A stretch of DNA of 64,000 nucleotides from Moritella viscosa. GTDB taxonomy: Bacteria; Pseudomonadota; Gammaproteobacteria; Enterobacterales; Moritellaceae. The notes under the pieces are model-generated. The model was given only the letters and a program-made list of their open reading frames with translations. It was not told the DNA's origin and ran no database searches. Each line of letters begins with the position of its first letter. The first letter of the stretch is position 1. The translations under genes were made by a program, and so were the position numbers. The stretch spans positions 2,677,846-2,741,845 of the forward strand of contig LN554852.1 of the NCBI GenBank assembly GCA_000953735.1. Reading direction: 5' to 3'. Below, in pieces: positions 48,412 through 56,946 of this stretch.

Positions 48412-48445
48412 AAGGCGGCAGAGATTCACATCTCTACCGCCTTTT
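48412..48445. terminator. Terminator between norM and norR
   Basis: AAGGCGG...CCGCCTT with inner AGAGAT/ATCTCT and a TCAC loop forms a stem of about 13 bp with one mismatch, followed by TTTTT rightward. It separates convergent norM and norR. Confidence 0.85.
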
Positions 48446-48486
48446 TATACGATTTTTATTAAAGTTGAATTAAACGTACACATTAT

Positions 48487-50106
48487 TTACTGAATATCTA
48501 GTCGCTTCATCAAGCGGTGTAAATTACTTCTATCAACCCCTATCGCACGCGCTGTTGCCGCCGAGTTACCGTTATTTTCAACTAACATATTTTTGATAAA
48601 TTGAGTTTGAAAATCGTCGGTTATTTGCTTTAAGTTATTATCATTAGCACTAGGGTTGATCACAATTTCGTCTTGTCCGACATTGCTATCATCCGACATA
48701 GCAGCCGATCTATCCATCGATATAGAAAATCCTAATTTACTGCCATCATTGGCTGTTTCTATATCTAAATCACTGCTTTCTAGTATCACAACGCGATCAT
48801 CTTTGCGGTTACGAGCAGCAGCACGCAATGATGCTCTACTCAATAGATGTTCTAGTTCTCGCACGTTACCAGGCCATTCATACCTCAATAATGCACGTTC
48901 TGCGTCTTTGGCCAACGTTAAGTTATTAATACCGACTTTGCGTTGGATCTTAGCAAGAAAGTTACCAGCTAATAACAAAATATCATTACCGCGTTCACGC
49001 AAGCTTGGCACTTTTAATGGGTATACAGTGAGACGATGGTACAAGTCATCTCTAAAACGTCCTTCTGCAACCTCTTTAGCTAAGTCTCGGTTCGTCGCTG
49101 TAATTAAGCGAACATCAACCTTATGTGGCTTATCACTGCCTAAACGTTGGAGCTCACCAAATTGAATAACCCGTAATAATTTGGCTTGAATAGACATAGG
49201 CAATTCACCAATCTCATCTAAAAATAACGTACCACCATCAGCAAGTTCAAATTTACCTAAACGGTTTTTAGTTGCGCCGGTAAATGCACCTGCAACATGG
49301 CCAAACAGCTCACTTTCGACCATTGTTTCGGGTAATGCAGCGCAGTTAACTGTAATTAACGCTTCATTTGCACGTTTTGATGCCATATGAATTCGACGCG
49401 CGACTAGCTCTTTACCCGAACCAGATTCACCATATATCAATGCAGCTAAGTCAGAATCAGCCACTAAGTCAATTTCTAAATTAAGCATGTTCATCGCTGA
49501 ACTTGAGCCGATCATGTCCTCACTGAATTTCTCGCTAATTAAACTAGCAGTCACTTGCTCTTGTCGTTGCACTCTTTGGTCTAATGCAAAGATTAAATTG
49601 GCGGTTTTTATCACGACTTCGGTCAAGCCGATCATGGAGTTTAGGATTTGTGGGTCGAGGAAATCGAAGCGTTGTGGATTAAGCGCATCCATCGTGACAA
49701 TACCCCATGGCTTGTTATCAATCACTAAAACCGCGCCCATACAATCATGGACATTAAGTTGTCCATCTGGCGTTTGGATCAAACCATCATAAGGATCGGG
49801 CAGATCACAGGCTGCATCAAAACGGAGTACTTTTTTTTGTACTTCATTTTCGTAGTTAGCTAGAATCTGCTCAAATCTTGGATGTTCTGCAATGGGAAAA
49901 TGTCGCCCCATTGCTTCTATTTGCAAACCGTTGGCCGATTTAGGCACCAAATTATCGCCTTCCAGCTTGAGTAATACGCACGCGTCACATGAAAAAATAT
50001 CCCGCCATGCCTGCAATAATCGGTTATATCTTTGGTGCTTAGGTAGTTCTCGAGAAAGGTCATAGATAATTGTATCTATACTCTCGATAAAACGGATGTT
50101 TTCCAT
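48487..50106 (-). CDS. norR: Nitric-oxide sensing sigma-54 activator NorR
   Basis: The 539-residue protein has an N-terminal GAF domain (about 20-170), an AAA+ domain with Walker [16 protein letters not shown], the sigma-54 contact loop GAFTGA near residue 275, Walker [11 protein letters not shown], and a C-terminal Fis-type helix-turn-helix [20 protein letters not shown]. It binds NO through iron in the GAF domain and activates NO-detoxification genes at GT-N7-AC sites. A perfect GTCA-N3-TGAC site lies 55 bases upstream of its start. hmp, with three such sites, is about 2.8 kb away. Confidence 0.94.
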   Translation of the reverse strand: MENIRFIESIDTIIYDLSRELPKHQRYNRLLQAWRDIFSCDACVLLKLEGDNLVPKSANGLQIEAMGRHFPIAEHPRFEQILANYENEVQKKVLRFDAACDLPDPYDGLIQTPDGQLNVHDCMGAVLVIDNKPWGIVTMDALNPQRFDFLDPQILNSMIGLTEVVIKTANLIFALDQRVQRQEQVTASLISEKFSEDMIGSSSAMNMLNLEIDLVADSDLAALIYGESGSGKELVARRIHMASKRANEALITVNCAALPETMVESELFGHVAGAFTGATKNRLGKFELADGGTLFLDEIGELPMSIQAKLLRVIQFGELQRLGSDKPHKVDVRLITATNRDLAKEVAEGRFRDDLYHRLTVYPLKVPSLRERGNDILLLAGNFLAKIQRKVGINNLTLAKDAERALLRYEWPGNVRELEHLLSRASLRAAARNRKDDRVVILESSDLDIETANDGSKLGFSISMDRSAAMSDDSNVGQDEIVINPSANDNNLKQITDDFQTQFIKNMLVENNGNSAATARAIGVDRSNLHRLMKRLDIQ

Positions 50107-50160
50107 TGTAACTAATCCTTAAATCGGTCATTCGATAAGTATTAGTTATAGCACCGAGTA

Positions 50161-50171
50161 GTCATAGTGAC
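50161..50171. promoter_or_regulatory. NorR-type palindrome upstream of norR
   Basis: GTCATAGTGAC is the ideal GTCA-N3-TGAC form of the NorR site, located between norR and the adjacent pseudogene. It may give autoregulation of norR or be left over from a former target gene. No sigma-54 promoter is visible beside it. Confidence 0.55.
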
Positions 50172-50285
50172 AACGTAAAAATTATATAATTATATTTTTC
50201 ATAAAAACCAATAAGTTAAATAACCATTTTAGAGTTACAAATCAACCAGCCGGAGTAAGACTCGACATAAAAAGGAATTCTTTGT

Positions 50286-50913
50286 GTCTTCAGCACTACT
50301 ATTATCGAAAAATCGACATTCCCACGATTTTCTATGGGCGAAAGTTTATTGCCCGCGTGTATGGAATCTCTTAAAAAAGCCGATATGTTTGATGTTGTGA
50401 ACGCCGCTGGTTTCCAGTTTAAAAATGGCGCAGCTTTTCATGCTTCAGGCAAATACACTGAGTTTGATTTTACAGATAAATACACACCTGGTGAAGGTAC
50501 TACATTCCAAGTGCAACGTGGACATTAACCATCTTAGATAAAGATAAAAATAGCTATGAAATAGACGCTGATTTTATCCTTGATGCCAGTGGCTTTAGCC
50601 GTGTATTACCGCGTTTACTCGAACTAGAAGAACCATCAACACAGCCTCCAAGACGCGCGATCTTTACTCATATTGAAGATAACATTACTGCCAGTCACTT
50701 TGACCGTAATAAGATCTTAATTTCCGTGCATCCAGACGACTGTAAAGTTTGGTATTTGATAATTCCATTTAGTAACGGTACCTGTTCATTTGGTGTTGTG
50801 GGTGAGTTTTTAGATCCTGTATTCTCATCTGGAATGACGATTGCGATGAAATCAGCTGAGCTTGCAACTGACTTATTAATAACGAAACCTTCCTCTGCCA
50901 TTGAGGAAGGTTA
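50286..50913 (+). pseudogene. Remnant of FAD-dependent halogenase-like oxidoreductase
   Basis: Pieces of one protein are spread over two frames. The first reads IIEKSTFPRFSMGESLLPAC and on to TTFQVQRGH, then stops at TAA 50526. The next piece, in another frame, continues LDKDKNSYEIDADFILDASG, RVLPRLLELEEPS, and HPDDCKVWYLIIPFSNGT, and ends with FLDPVFSSGMTIAMKSAELA fused directly after GVVGE. These are motifs of tryptophan-halogenase-like FAD oxidoreductases. The FAD-binding GxGxxG start is missing, the QVQRGH region is followed by a gap, and the middle is deleted. It is a decayed gene next to norR, so it may once have been a NO-stress gene. Confidence 0.8.
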
Positions 50914-50930
50914 ATAATTGAGCTTAACTA

Positions 50931-51398
50931 TTATATTTCACCAGAGCTGATTTTAGCTTGTGCTTCTTCAACGGTTTGCTGACCAAATAAAATTTCCATC
51001 ATTGATTTAATTCGCTTATCGTCATCACCAAATTTATCAAGGTTACCGCTATTTGGTGCCTTAAATTCGACTTCACCGATGATATAATTATTTTTCAACG
51101 CTTTAACGTCCGCATCGGCGATGAAAGTAACAAGATCCCAGCTCCAGCGTGAAACATACGTCAATGTCACTTCTTCTGGATTCGGCGGAGTACCATCATT
51201 TACGACTGTACAAGTGTGATCAGTTTCTACGCACCATTCTTTCATTGTGTCTAAAAACACAGCGCGAGTAGCATCGTCTTTTACAATCGTAATATTCTTA
51301 GATTGATGTACTGGCGAAATTGGTGTCGCAGAATATTTAGGCGCAGCGCAAGCAGTGAGAAGTATAGGTAACGACAAAATCAACAACGTCTTATTCAT
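50931..51398 (-). CDS. Outer-membrane-type lipoprotein (Sbal_3080-like)
   Basis: The 155-residue protein has a lipoprotein signal (MNKTLLILSLPILLTACAAP) with lipobox LTAC, C17 being lipidated and Ala at +2, which favours the outer membrane. The mature part contains two Cys (EWCVETDHTCTVV), likely a disulfide, then LTYVSRWSWDLVTF and a charged helical end. It resembles the Sbal_3080 family of marine gammaproteobacterial lipoproteins, by recollection of the pattern. Function unknown. It is read toward the pseudogene. Confidence 0.75.
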   Translation of the reverse strand: MNKTLLILSLPILLTACAAPKYSATPISPVHQSKNITIVKDDATRAVFLDTMKEWCVETDHTCTVVNDGTPPNPEEVTLTYVSRWSWDLVTFIADADVKALKNNYIIGEVEFKAPNSGNLDKFGDDDKRIKSMMEILFGQQTVEEAQAKISSGEI

Positions 51399-51485
51399 AA
51401 TTAAATCCTTTTAACAAAAGACTCATTATACATAAGTTAGATTAATTTACTTGCAAAACAATGACTTCATTATATTTTAAAATAC

Positions 51486-51986
51486 CTATAGTAGCTTTTC
51501 TATCAGTACTTCATCGATATATTTACCGCGGATTTTAGCATGCTTTTTAGCTACGCCTATTACTTCGAATCCCTGCTTTAGATACGTTGCTAATACATCT
51601 TGGTTATCATCCCGAACATAAGCAAACAGTTTTTCATAACCTTTGGATCTTGCTAGCTCAAACGTGGCGTTAAATAAGCTGGATGCAATGCCCTGCCTTC
51701 TATAGCTACTATCAACATAGGTGCCGATGATACCAACATGATCAAATGCATGGGTATACGTTGCAAACGGTTCCACGTTTTGAAAACCGACGATGGTTAA
51801 TACTTCTGAGTTTAGAGCAACATTAAAGACCCCTCTTTCAGGAAAGTCTTGGATAAATTGCTCTTCCTCCTCACGTGAAAAGGTTGTGTCGAGAATCGTA
51901 TAAAGACCAGCCTCGACAATAGGGTTCAATATGTCGATGATTCCTTGCGAATCTTCTTTTTTAACGTCTCTAATGATCAGTTTCAT
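51486..51986 (-). CDS. GNAT-family N-acetyltransferase
   Basis: The 166-residue protein has GNAT motif A in GIIGTYVDSSYRRQGIASSL (Q/RxxGxG/A acetyl-CoA loop at RRQGIA), the preceding beta4 strand, and the closing ATYLKQGFEVIGVAKKHAKI, which is like acyl-CoA N-acyltransferases that act on amino acids or polyamines. The substrate is unknown. AAAGGAA precedes the ATG. It is followed by the lipoprotein gene 87 bases on. Confidence 0.86.
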   Translation of the reverse strand: MKLIIRDVKKEDSQGIIDILNPIVEAGLYTILDTTFSREEEEQFIQDFPERGVFNVALNSEVLTIVGFQNVEPFATYTHAFDHVGIIGTYVDSSYRRQGIASSLFNATFELARSKGYEKLFAYVRDDNQDVLATYLKQGFEVIGVAKKHAKIRGKYIDEVLIEKLL

Positions 51987-52043
51987 TTTTTTCCTTTAAA
52001 ATATGAATAATGTGCCGACAGTTCAACACCTATTTTTATATGC

Positions 52044-52565
52044 TTACAATAGCAACTGGTATATATGTAATTCCTGACTTTCACTTCCAGTATTTACATA
52101 GTTAGGTATTGAATCTACTAGCTTAGCACCCAATTTTTTTGCCACACTAATACTCGCAATATTCTTTTCAAGACATCTAAATTCAATGATTTTTGCATTG
52201 GTTCTCTCTAACAAAAAAGAAGATAACTGAGAAATAACGTTAACGATAATACCATTGCCATGCACAGCATGTGTTAGCCAATAACCAACCTCAGCAATAC
52301 CACTTTCATCTGAAATAGACTTGATACCAAAGACACCACAAACTTGCGTATTGAATTTAATTTTAAACCATCGCGAGCCAGATAATCCACTATGTAAACG
52401 CTCTGCTATGTATTTATGAGCCGATACCTCATCTAGAACACTATCAACCCAATAGAGATACTTCCCTAGTTGGGGTCGACTGGATTCAACTAAATTTAAT
52501 ATAGTTAAGGAATCACCTTCCTCTAGAGAAAGTAATTCGATATTTTCTGTAATATTCAATTTCAT
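52044..52565 (-). CDS. RimJ/RimL-type GNAT acetyltransferase
   Basis: The 173-residue protein matches ribosomal-protein serine/alanine acetyltransferase-like GNATs: NIELLSLEEGDSLTILNLV at the start, FGIKSISDESGIAEVGYWLT, and FRCLEKNIASISVAKKLGAK, the RimJ/RimL closing motif. I set the start at ATG 52565 because AAGGA lies eight bases ahead; an upstream ATG at 52589 adds eight residues. Its target is unknown. It is divergent from hmp. Confidence 0.84.
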   Translation of the reverse strand: MKLNITENIELLSLEEGDSLTILNLVESSRPQLGKYLYWVDSVLDEVSAHKYIAERLHSGLSGSRWFKIKFNTQVCGVFGIKSISDESGIAEVGYWLTHAVHGNGIIVNVISQLSSFLLERTNAKIIEFRCLEKNIASISVAKKLGAKLVDSIPNYVNTGSESQELHIYQLLL

Positions 52566-52714
52566 CCGGGCGTCCTTGTAACATTTCAACTCAACAACGA
52601 GTAAAGTAACGTTCTTAATTACTTTATAAACAATACCTTACAAATTTAAAGTAGCAAGGTAAACGGTTGTTAGCATTCAAGCTTTATTCCATTTAACTTA
52701 CATATACGACGGTT

Positions 52715-52725
52715 GTCATTAGGAC
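52715..52725 (+). promoter_or_regulatory. NorR-like site 1 upstream of hmp
   Basis: GTCATTAGGAC fits GT-N7-AC. Its centre is 104 bases upstream of the sigma-54 GG, in enhancer range. Confidence 0.5.
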
Positions 52726-52730
52726 ACCCA

Positions 52731-52747
52731 GTTGACTTATTGACAAC
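52731..52747 (+). promoter_or_regulatory. NorR-like site 2 upstream of hmp
   Basis: GTTGACTTATTGACAAC is a near-perfect inverted repeat. The core GACTTATTGAC departs from GT-N7-AC by one base. Confidence 0.45.
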
Positions 52748-52755
52748 TAATAATG

Positions 52756-52772
52756 GTTGTCATAAATACAAC
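52756..52772 (+). promoter_or_regulatory. NorR-like site 3 upstream of hmp
   Basis: GTTGTCATAAATACAAC contains GTCATAAATAC, matching GT-N7-AC, and its outer arms GTTG/CAAC match. Spacing from site 2 is about 25 bases. Confidence 0.5.
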
Positions 52773-52822
52773 TAGCTTTAATGTTAAATACTAATAAGAT
52801 TAAAAACAACAACTTAAAAACT

Positions 52823-52838
52823 TGGCACGACTACTGCT
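52823..52838 (+). promoter_or_regulatory. Sigma-54 promoter of hmp
   Basis: TGGCACG-N4-CTGCT matches the TGGCACG-N4-TTGCW sigma-54 consensus at all but one base. GG (52824-52825) and GC (52836-52837) have the required 10-base spacing. The predicted start is near 52849. Confidence 0.8.
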
Positions 52839-52856
52839 ATAGAGTGAATATAAATA

Positions 52857-52870
52857 TTGATGTAGATCAA
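52857..52870 (+). promoter_or_regulatory. FNR-type box downstream of the hmp start point
   Basis: TTGATGTAGATCAA is the perfect TTGAT-N4-ATCAA palindrome. It lies just after the predicted start, which would suit repression by FNR. Confidence 0.7.
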
Positions 52871-52902
52871 TTTATTTCACTAACCTATACAAGGTAGCTA
52901 TT

Positions 52903-54093
52903 ATGTTAACACAACACACTATTGATATTATCAAAGCGACTGTCCCAGCTGTTTCTGTTCATGCTAATGATATTACGGCGCATTTTTATCCTTTGATGTT
53001 TAGAGAATATCCAGAAGTAAAACGCTTCTTCAACCAAAGTAACCAATCGGGTAATGCCCAACCTAAAGCACTGGCGAATGCCCTTGTTGCTTATGCAGGC
53101 AACATCGAAAACCTATCTGTATTAGAAGCGGCTGTAAACCGCATTATTAACAAACACGTATCACTTAATATCCAACCAGAACAATACGAAATTGTTGGCG
53201 AGTGCTTGTTAAAATCAATTAAAGCCGTACTGGGTGACGCAGCAACTGATGAAGTGATTGATGCATGGGGACTTGCATACTGGCAACTAGCAGATCTATT
53301 AATCGCAGCAGAAGAAGCTGCTTACACAGCCAATGAAGAAAAAGAAGGTGGTTGGCGTGATGTACGTGAATTCGCAGTTACGACGAAAGTAGCTGAAAGC
53401 GAAAACATCACATCATTCTACCTGACTCCAACTGATGGCAAACCTGTTACATCATTCACACCGGGTCAATTTATAGGGTTAGTATTAAATATTGATGGTG
53501 AAGAAACACGTCGTCAATACAGCTTATCTGATTCACCAAACTCGGAATACTTACGTATTAGTATCAAACGCGAAGCTGGTGGCGTAGTATCAAATTACCT
53601 ACACGATCATATTCAAGCGGGTGACACACTGCGCGTATTAGCACCTGCGGGCGACTTCATCCTAAAAGACAACAACAAACCAGTTGTACTTGTAACGGGT
53701 GGTGTTGGTATTACACCTGCAATAAGCATGCTAAACAGTTTAAAAGGAACAGACCGCCCTATTCACTTTATTCATGCAGCGATGAACACCAAGGTACATG
53801 CATTCCGTGATCATGTAACAAACCTTGCAGCTGAAAACGTAAACATCAAACCATACTTCGTTTACAGTGATGCAACCACAGAATGCCAGCCTGACGCTAA
53901 AGGTTTTATTAACTTAGCAATGCTTGAAGAAAAAATCGGTGATGATCGTGATGTAGAATTCTATTTCTTAGGTCCAAAACCTTTCATGCAAGCAATGAAT
54001 GGCTTCGCACCAAAATTAGGCATCCCAGCTGAAAATGTGCATTTTGAATTCTTTGGTCCGGCAGAAGATCTAAATATCGACCCAACTGCTTAG
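52903..54093 (+). CDS. hmp: Flavohaemoprotein Hmp (nitric oxide dioxygenase)
   Basis: The 396-residue protein has a globin domain (about 1-138) with Y29 (B10 Tyr) and proximal H85 in NKHVSLNIQ, an FAD domain with RRQYSLSDSPN, and an NAD domain with VTGGVGITPAISML. It ends VHFEFFGPAEDLNID, as in Hmp family proteins. It oxidises NO to nitrate using NAD(P)H and oxygen. AAGGTAGCT precedes the ATG. The promoter has NorR, sigma-54 and FNR sites, so it is expected to respond to NO and oxygen level. Confidence 0.95.
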   Translation: MLTQHTIDIIKATVPAVSVHANDITAHFYPLMFREYPEVKRFFNQSNQSGNAQPKALANALVAYAGNIENLSVLEAAVNRIINKHVSLNIQPEQYEIVGECLLKSIKAVLGDAATDEVIDAWGLAYWQLADLLIAAEEAAYTANEEKEGGWRDVREFAVTTKVAESENITSFYLTPTDGKPVTSFTPGQFIGLVLNIDGEETRRQYSLSDSPNSEYLRISIKREAGGVVSNYLHDHIQAGDTLRVLAPAGDFILKDNNKPVVLVTGGVGITPAISMLNSLKGTDRPIHFIHAAMNTKVHAFRDHVTNLAAENVNIKPYFVYSDATTECQPDAKGFINLAMLEEKIGDDRDVEFYFLGPKPFMQAMNGFAPKLGIPAENVHFEFFGPAEDLNIDPTA

Positions 54094-54188
54094 TTTTAAA
54101 GCAAAGGGCTGATATTATTTAAAAAAGACTTGCCGATAATTTGGATGCGGGCTAATATTTGTCTCGTCTTAACGACATACCAAATTAT

Positions 54189-54264
54189 GCTCGCTTAGCT
54201 CAGTTGGTAGAGCGCTAGCTCGACATGCTAGATGTCACAAGTTCAAGTCTTGTAGCGAGCACCA
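54189..54264 (+). tRNA. tRNA-Val (GAC)
   Basis: The sequence folds as a perfect cloverleaf: acceptor GCTCGCT/AGCGAGC, D arm GCTC/GAGC, anticodon stem CTAGC/GCTAG, T stem ACAAG/CTTGT, and encoded CCA. The anticodon loop is TCGACAT; the anticodon GAC (positions 34-36) reads GUU/GUC Val codons. Position 33 is C instead of the near-universal T. Confidence 0.92.
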
Positions 54265-54285
54265 TTTTTTAATGGTACAAACAAC

Positions 54286-54361
54286 GCGTCCTTAGCTCAG
54301 TTGGTAGAGCGCTAGCTCGACATGCTAGATGTCACAAGTTCGAATCTTGTAGGACGCACCA
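54286..54361 (+). tRNA. tRNA-Val (GAC), second copy
   Basis: This is a second cloverleaf with acceptor GCGTCCT/AGGACGC, the same D, anticodon and variable parts as the first, and encoded CCA. The anticodon loop is again TCGACAT with C at position 33. It lies 21 bases after the first, so the two are probably in one transcript. Confidence 0.92.
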
Positions 54362-54371
54362 AATAATGAAG

Positions 54372-54397
54372 CCTTGCTCAATGAGCGAGGTTTTTTT
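54372..54397 (+). terminator. Terminator after the tRNA pair
   Basis: The 8-bp stem CCTTGCTC/GAGCGAGG (one G-U pair) with an AAT loop is followed by seven T. Confidence 0.88.
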
Positions 54398-54576
54398 ATA
54401 TCTGAAATTCAGCGTTTGTTATATCTGAAGTGCATCGAGAATAGCTAACTAACATTAGCCTGCATAGGTTTTAGGCATATACAGCAAACCCACTAAACCA
54501 ATTAATCTGCAACCGGCTTAGTAAGGTTTCAACACTGATTTAAACGCTTGGAATTCAGCATTTAAATCTTGCGTTT

Positions 54577-55605
54577 TCAAAGATCCGATAGGCAAGTACG
54601 ACTATCAATACCCACATCGTTTAAAGCACTCAGCTGATTAATAATAATCGTTTTTAATTCAGAGACTGCAGTAGCATAGTCTGCATCAACATGTTGCAGA
54701 GCTTCGTAACCTGGGAAACTTAACCTTAGCTTACTCATTTTCTTTTCAATGCTGTTAATCACCAAAGCTGTATTTGTATGATAATTTTCAACTAGCTTAT
54801 CTGCTTTCTGTTTATCAATAATAGATAAACCCTCTAAGATCCCAGCTTCATCCACAAAATGTTCCGCCATTACAAACTCAACATCTTTATACCATTCACG
54901 CACCGCTAACAGCGGCGCGATATCAGTATTCAACCCTTGGTGAGAAGCAGCTAAGATCGGAGCTTGATCAAACAACTCATCAAAGCGTTCTTGCGCATTG
55001 ACGTATTTGATCATGGCTGGAAATAACAGCTTAACATCATCAAGCTTTAGCTGTTCATTAGTGGCTAAAATTAATGTTTGTTGCTTAGCATGGCGCCATT
55101 TAGATGAAAACCAACGAAACATCCCTGCATTATCCAAACAGCATTGAAGATATCTCAGCGTACTCACAGTCCCTAACTTATTCGTATTCACAAACGGCGC
55201 GAGTTTCTTATTTAACGGTTTTAAAATAGTTAACTGCTGTTGTAATTCAGCCAAACGAAAATCCATTTCATAACAATTAAAACTATCATTCCTTAACGAC
55301 CATAATGCTTGCGGCGCACTTTCGATAAGTTGCACCAATGCAGAAAGCTGTTCACTGCTGTTTGCAGAGCCCTGAAAACAAATATGTAACCTTGATGGTA
55401 AATCTGTTATTAACGCTGAGTAACTATCTTGCAATTGCTGACAGCTAACAAGAACAGCATCAAGCTCAAGGGTCTGGAATTCTATCGCTTCAAGTGTCAT
55501 CAAACCCGAGATACCCAAGTTCCTTAGCTGTTTAGCTGCACAAACATGAGAATCGTCGTTTAGTTTTTTATCTTGTTGTAAACGATTCGTATCCAAAGAT
55601 GACAT
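54577..55605 (-). CDS. Hypothetical helical protein, possible 3' frameshift
   Basis: The 342-residue soluble protein is mostly helical and Leu/Gln/Ala rich. It starts with SSLDTNRLQQDKKLND after an AGGATA site and contains MFRWFSSKWRHAKQQTLI near residue 165, which recalls linker parts of large helicase-like proteins without motifs to support that. I do not recognise the family. It stops at TGA 54577; a one-base shift just before it would add GSLKTQDLNAEFQAFKSVLK and about two more residues to TAA 54518. Confidence 0.6.
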   Translation of the reverse strand: MSSLDTNRLQQDKKLNDDSHVCAAKQLRNLGISGLMTLEAIEFQTLELDAVLVSCQQLQDSYSALITDLPSRLHICFQGSANSSEQLSALVQLIESAPQALWSLRNDSFNCYEMDFRLAELQQQLTILKPLNKKLAPFVNTNKLGTVSTLRYLQCCLDNAGMFRWFSSKWRHAKQQTLILATNEQLKLDDVKLLFPAMIKYVNAQERFDELFDQAPILAASHQGLNTDIAPLLAVREWYKDVEFVMAEHFVDEAGILEGLSIIDKQKADKLVENYHTNTALVINSIEKKMSKLRLSFPGYEALQHVDADYATAVSELKTIIINQLSALNDVGIDSRTCLSDL

Positions 55606-55991
55606 TATTTTATCCTACTCAATATAAGATTATGCAAATTAACCACATGTTTAGCTTAACATAACCAACTTCAAATATTTAACAGGCTTCAGCTTACCTT
55701 ATTCCTAACACTTAATCGACCTACTTCATCTTACCCGCTATTCGCTATACTATTTAATGATATACCTTGGTTTTATAACTCGGTAATAGCAAAAGAACAC
55801 ACAGCTCTAACGCGTCAATAGTTCATCAAATTATTAGATCCAGCTCAATTAACAAGAAATAACTCGTACTAAGACTGGCATAGTTGTTGAATGTTAATAA
55901 TTAGTTATTTAAATATTTATTAAAAACTGTTTAAATGTTGTAGTTATTATTGATGATATAAATTCAGTGAATTTAAAGAAAGTGGTGATCT
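55606..55991. other. 386-base intergenic region
   Basis: This AT-rich divergent region between the hypothetical gene and the kinase gene contains no plausible coding frame, tRNA, or strong hairpin that I can see. It presumably carries promoters for both flanking genes. Confidence 0.5.
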
Positions 55992-56930
55992 ATGAAGACA
56001 ATGCTAGTATTAGACCAATTCATTCAGCGCCATCAGTTGGATGCAGACTATTTAACCTATGCATCAGAAAATTTTTCGAGTGCACTATTGAGTATCGTAG
56101 CGCACCAAAAACAAGCAAAAAAAACCTTCCTAGTTGGTATCAATGGCTGTCAAGGTTCAGGTAAGTCAACGCTTGCTGATTATTTTGGTACTCGCCTAAG
56201 CACAGAGTTCGACTTAAACGTCGCGGTATTATCACTTGATGACTTTTATTACAGTCGACATCGGCGCAACGAACTGGCTAACCAAGTTCATCCTTTATTG
56301 CGTACCCGCGGTGTTCCCGGCACGCACGACATGAATCTTGCTAATACGACATTAGATAAACTGTGCGCAGGCGCAACCGAAAGCAAACCGGTGAAATTAC
56401 CGAGATTTAACAAGTTTGCAGATAACCCTTACCCACAATCACAATGGCCAATTGTTGATCGCCCTATTGATGTAATTATATTAGAAGGTTGGTGTTTAGG
56501 TGTGCAACCCCAACTAATGAAAGATCTTATTTACCCGATTAACAAGTTAGAAGCAATAAAAGACAAGTACGGCATTTGGCGCAGTTATGTTAATCAACAA
56601 TTAAAACAGAACTATCAGGGGTTATATCAACGCATTGATCATTGGATAATGCTTAAAGCACCAAGCTTTGACAGTGTACAAGCATGGCGATTAGAGCAGG
56701 AAAACAAACGTCAGACACTTGAAGAAAATACTGACAATAAGCAAAAAGAAACATTCATGACAAGTGCAGAGGTGCGTAACTTCACCGCTTATTTCCAGCG
56801 AATTACCGAGCAGTGCTTAGCCACGCTACCCAACCAATGTGATTGGGTATATGAACTCGATAATCAACGTAACATCGTCAATATCGTACATCAACAATCA
56901 CTAGGCGAAACAACTGCAGATTCAATTTAG
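55992..56930 (+). CDS. P-loop kinase, D-glycerate 3-kinase-like
   Basis: The 312-residue protein has Walker A GINGCQGSGKSTLADYF near residue 49, followed by VAVLSLDDFYYSRHRRNELA and HPLLRTRGVPGTHDMNLA, which match the plant/fungal-type glycerate 3-kinase and YggC-like kinases. LEGWCLGVQPQ is the Walker B-like part. It probably phosphorylates D-glycerate to 3-phosphoglycerate; activity is from the family. The ATG follows GTGGTG. It is convergent with the SLC13 transporter. Confidence 0.85.
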   Translation: MKTMLVLDQFIQRHQLDADYLTYASENFSSALLSIVAHQKQAKKTFLVGINGCQGSGKSTLADYFGTRLSTEFDLNVAVLSLDDFYYSRHRRNELANQVHPLLRTRGVPGTHDMNLANTTLDKLCAGATESKPVKLPRFNKFADNPYPQSQWPIVDRPIDVIILEGWCLGVQPQLMKDLIYPINKLEAIKDKYGIWRSYVNQQLKQNYQGLYQRIDHWIMLKAPSFDSVQAWRLEQENKRQTLEENTDNKQKETFMTSAEVRNFTAYFQRITEQCLATLPNQCDWVYELDNQRNIVNIVHQQSLGETTADSI

Positions 56931-56946
56931 CTGATTATCGCTAAAC

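Larger units (their letters stand above)
52590..52902. other. 313-base hmp regulatory region
   Basis: This divergent gap holds three NorR-like sites, a sigma-54 promoter and an FNR box, listed separately. The remainder has no notable open frame. Confidence 0.7.

Noticed and set aside
54189-54361. Tandem tRNA genes as an integration hotspot with a genomic island downstream
   Set aside because: No integrase gene, no partial tRNA duplication farther on, and downstream genes show no composition change.
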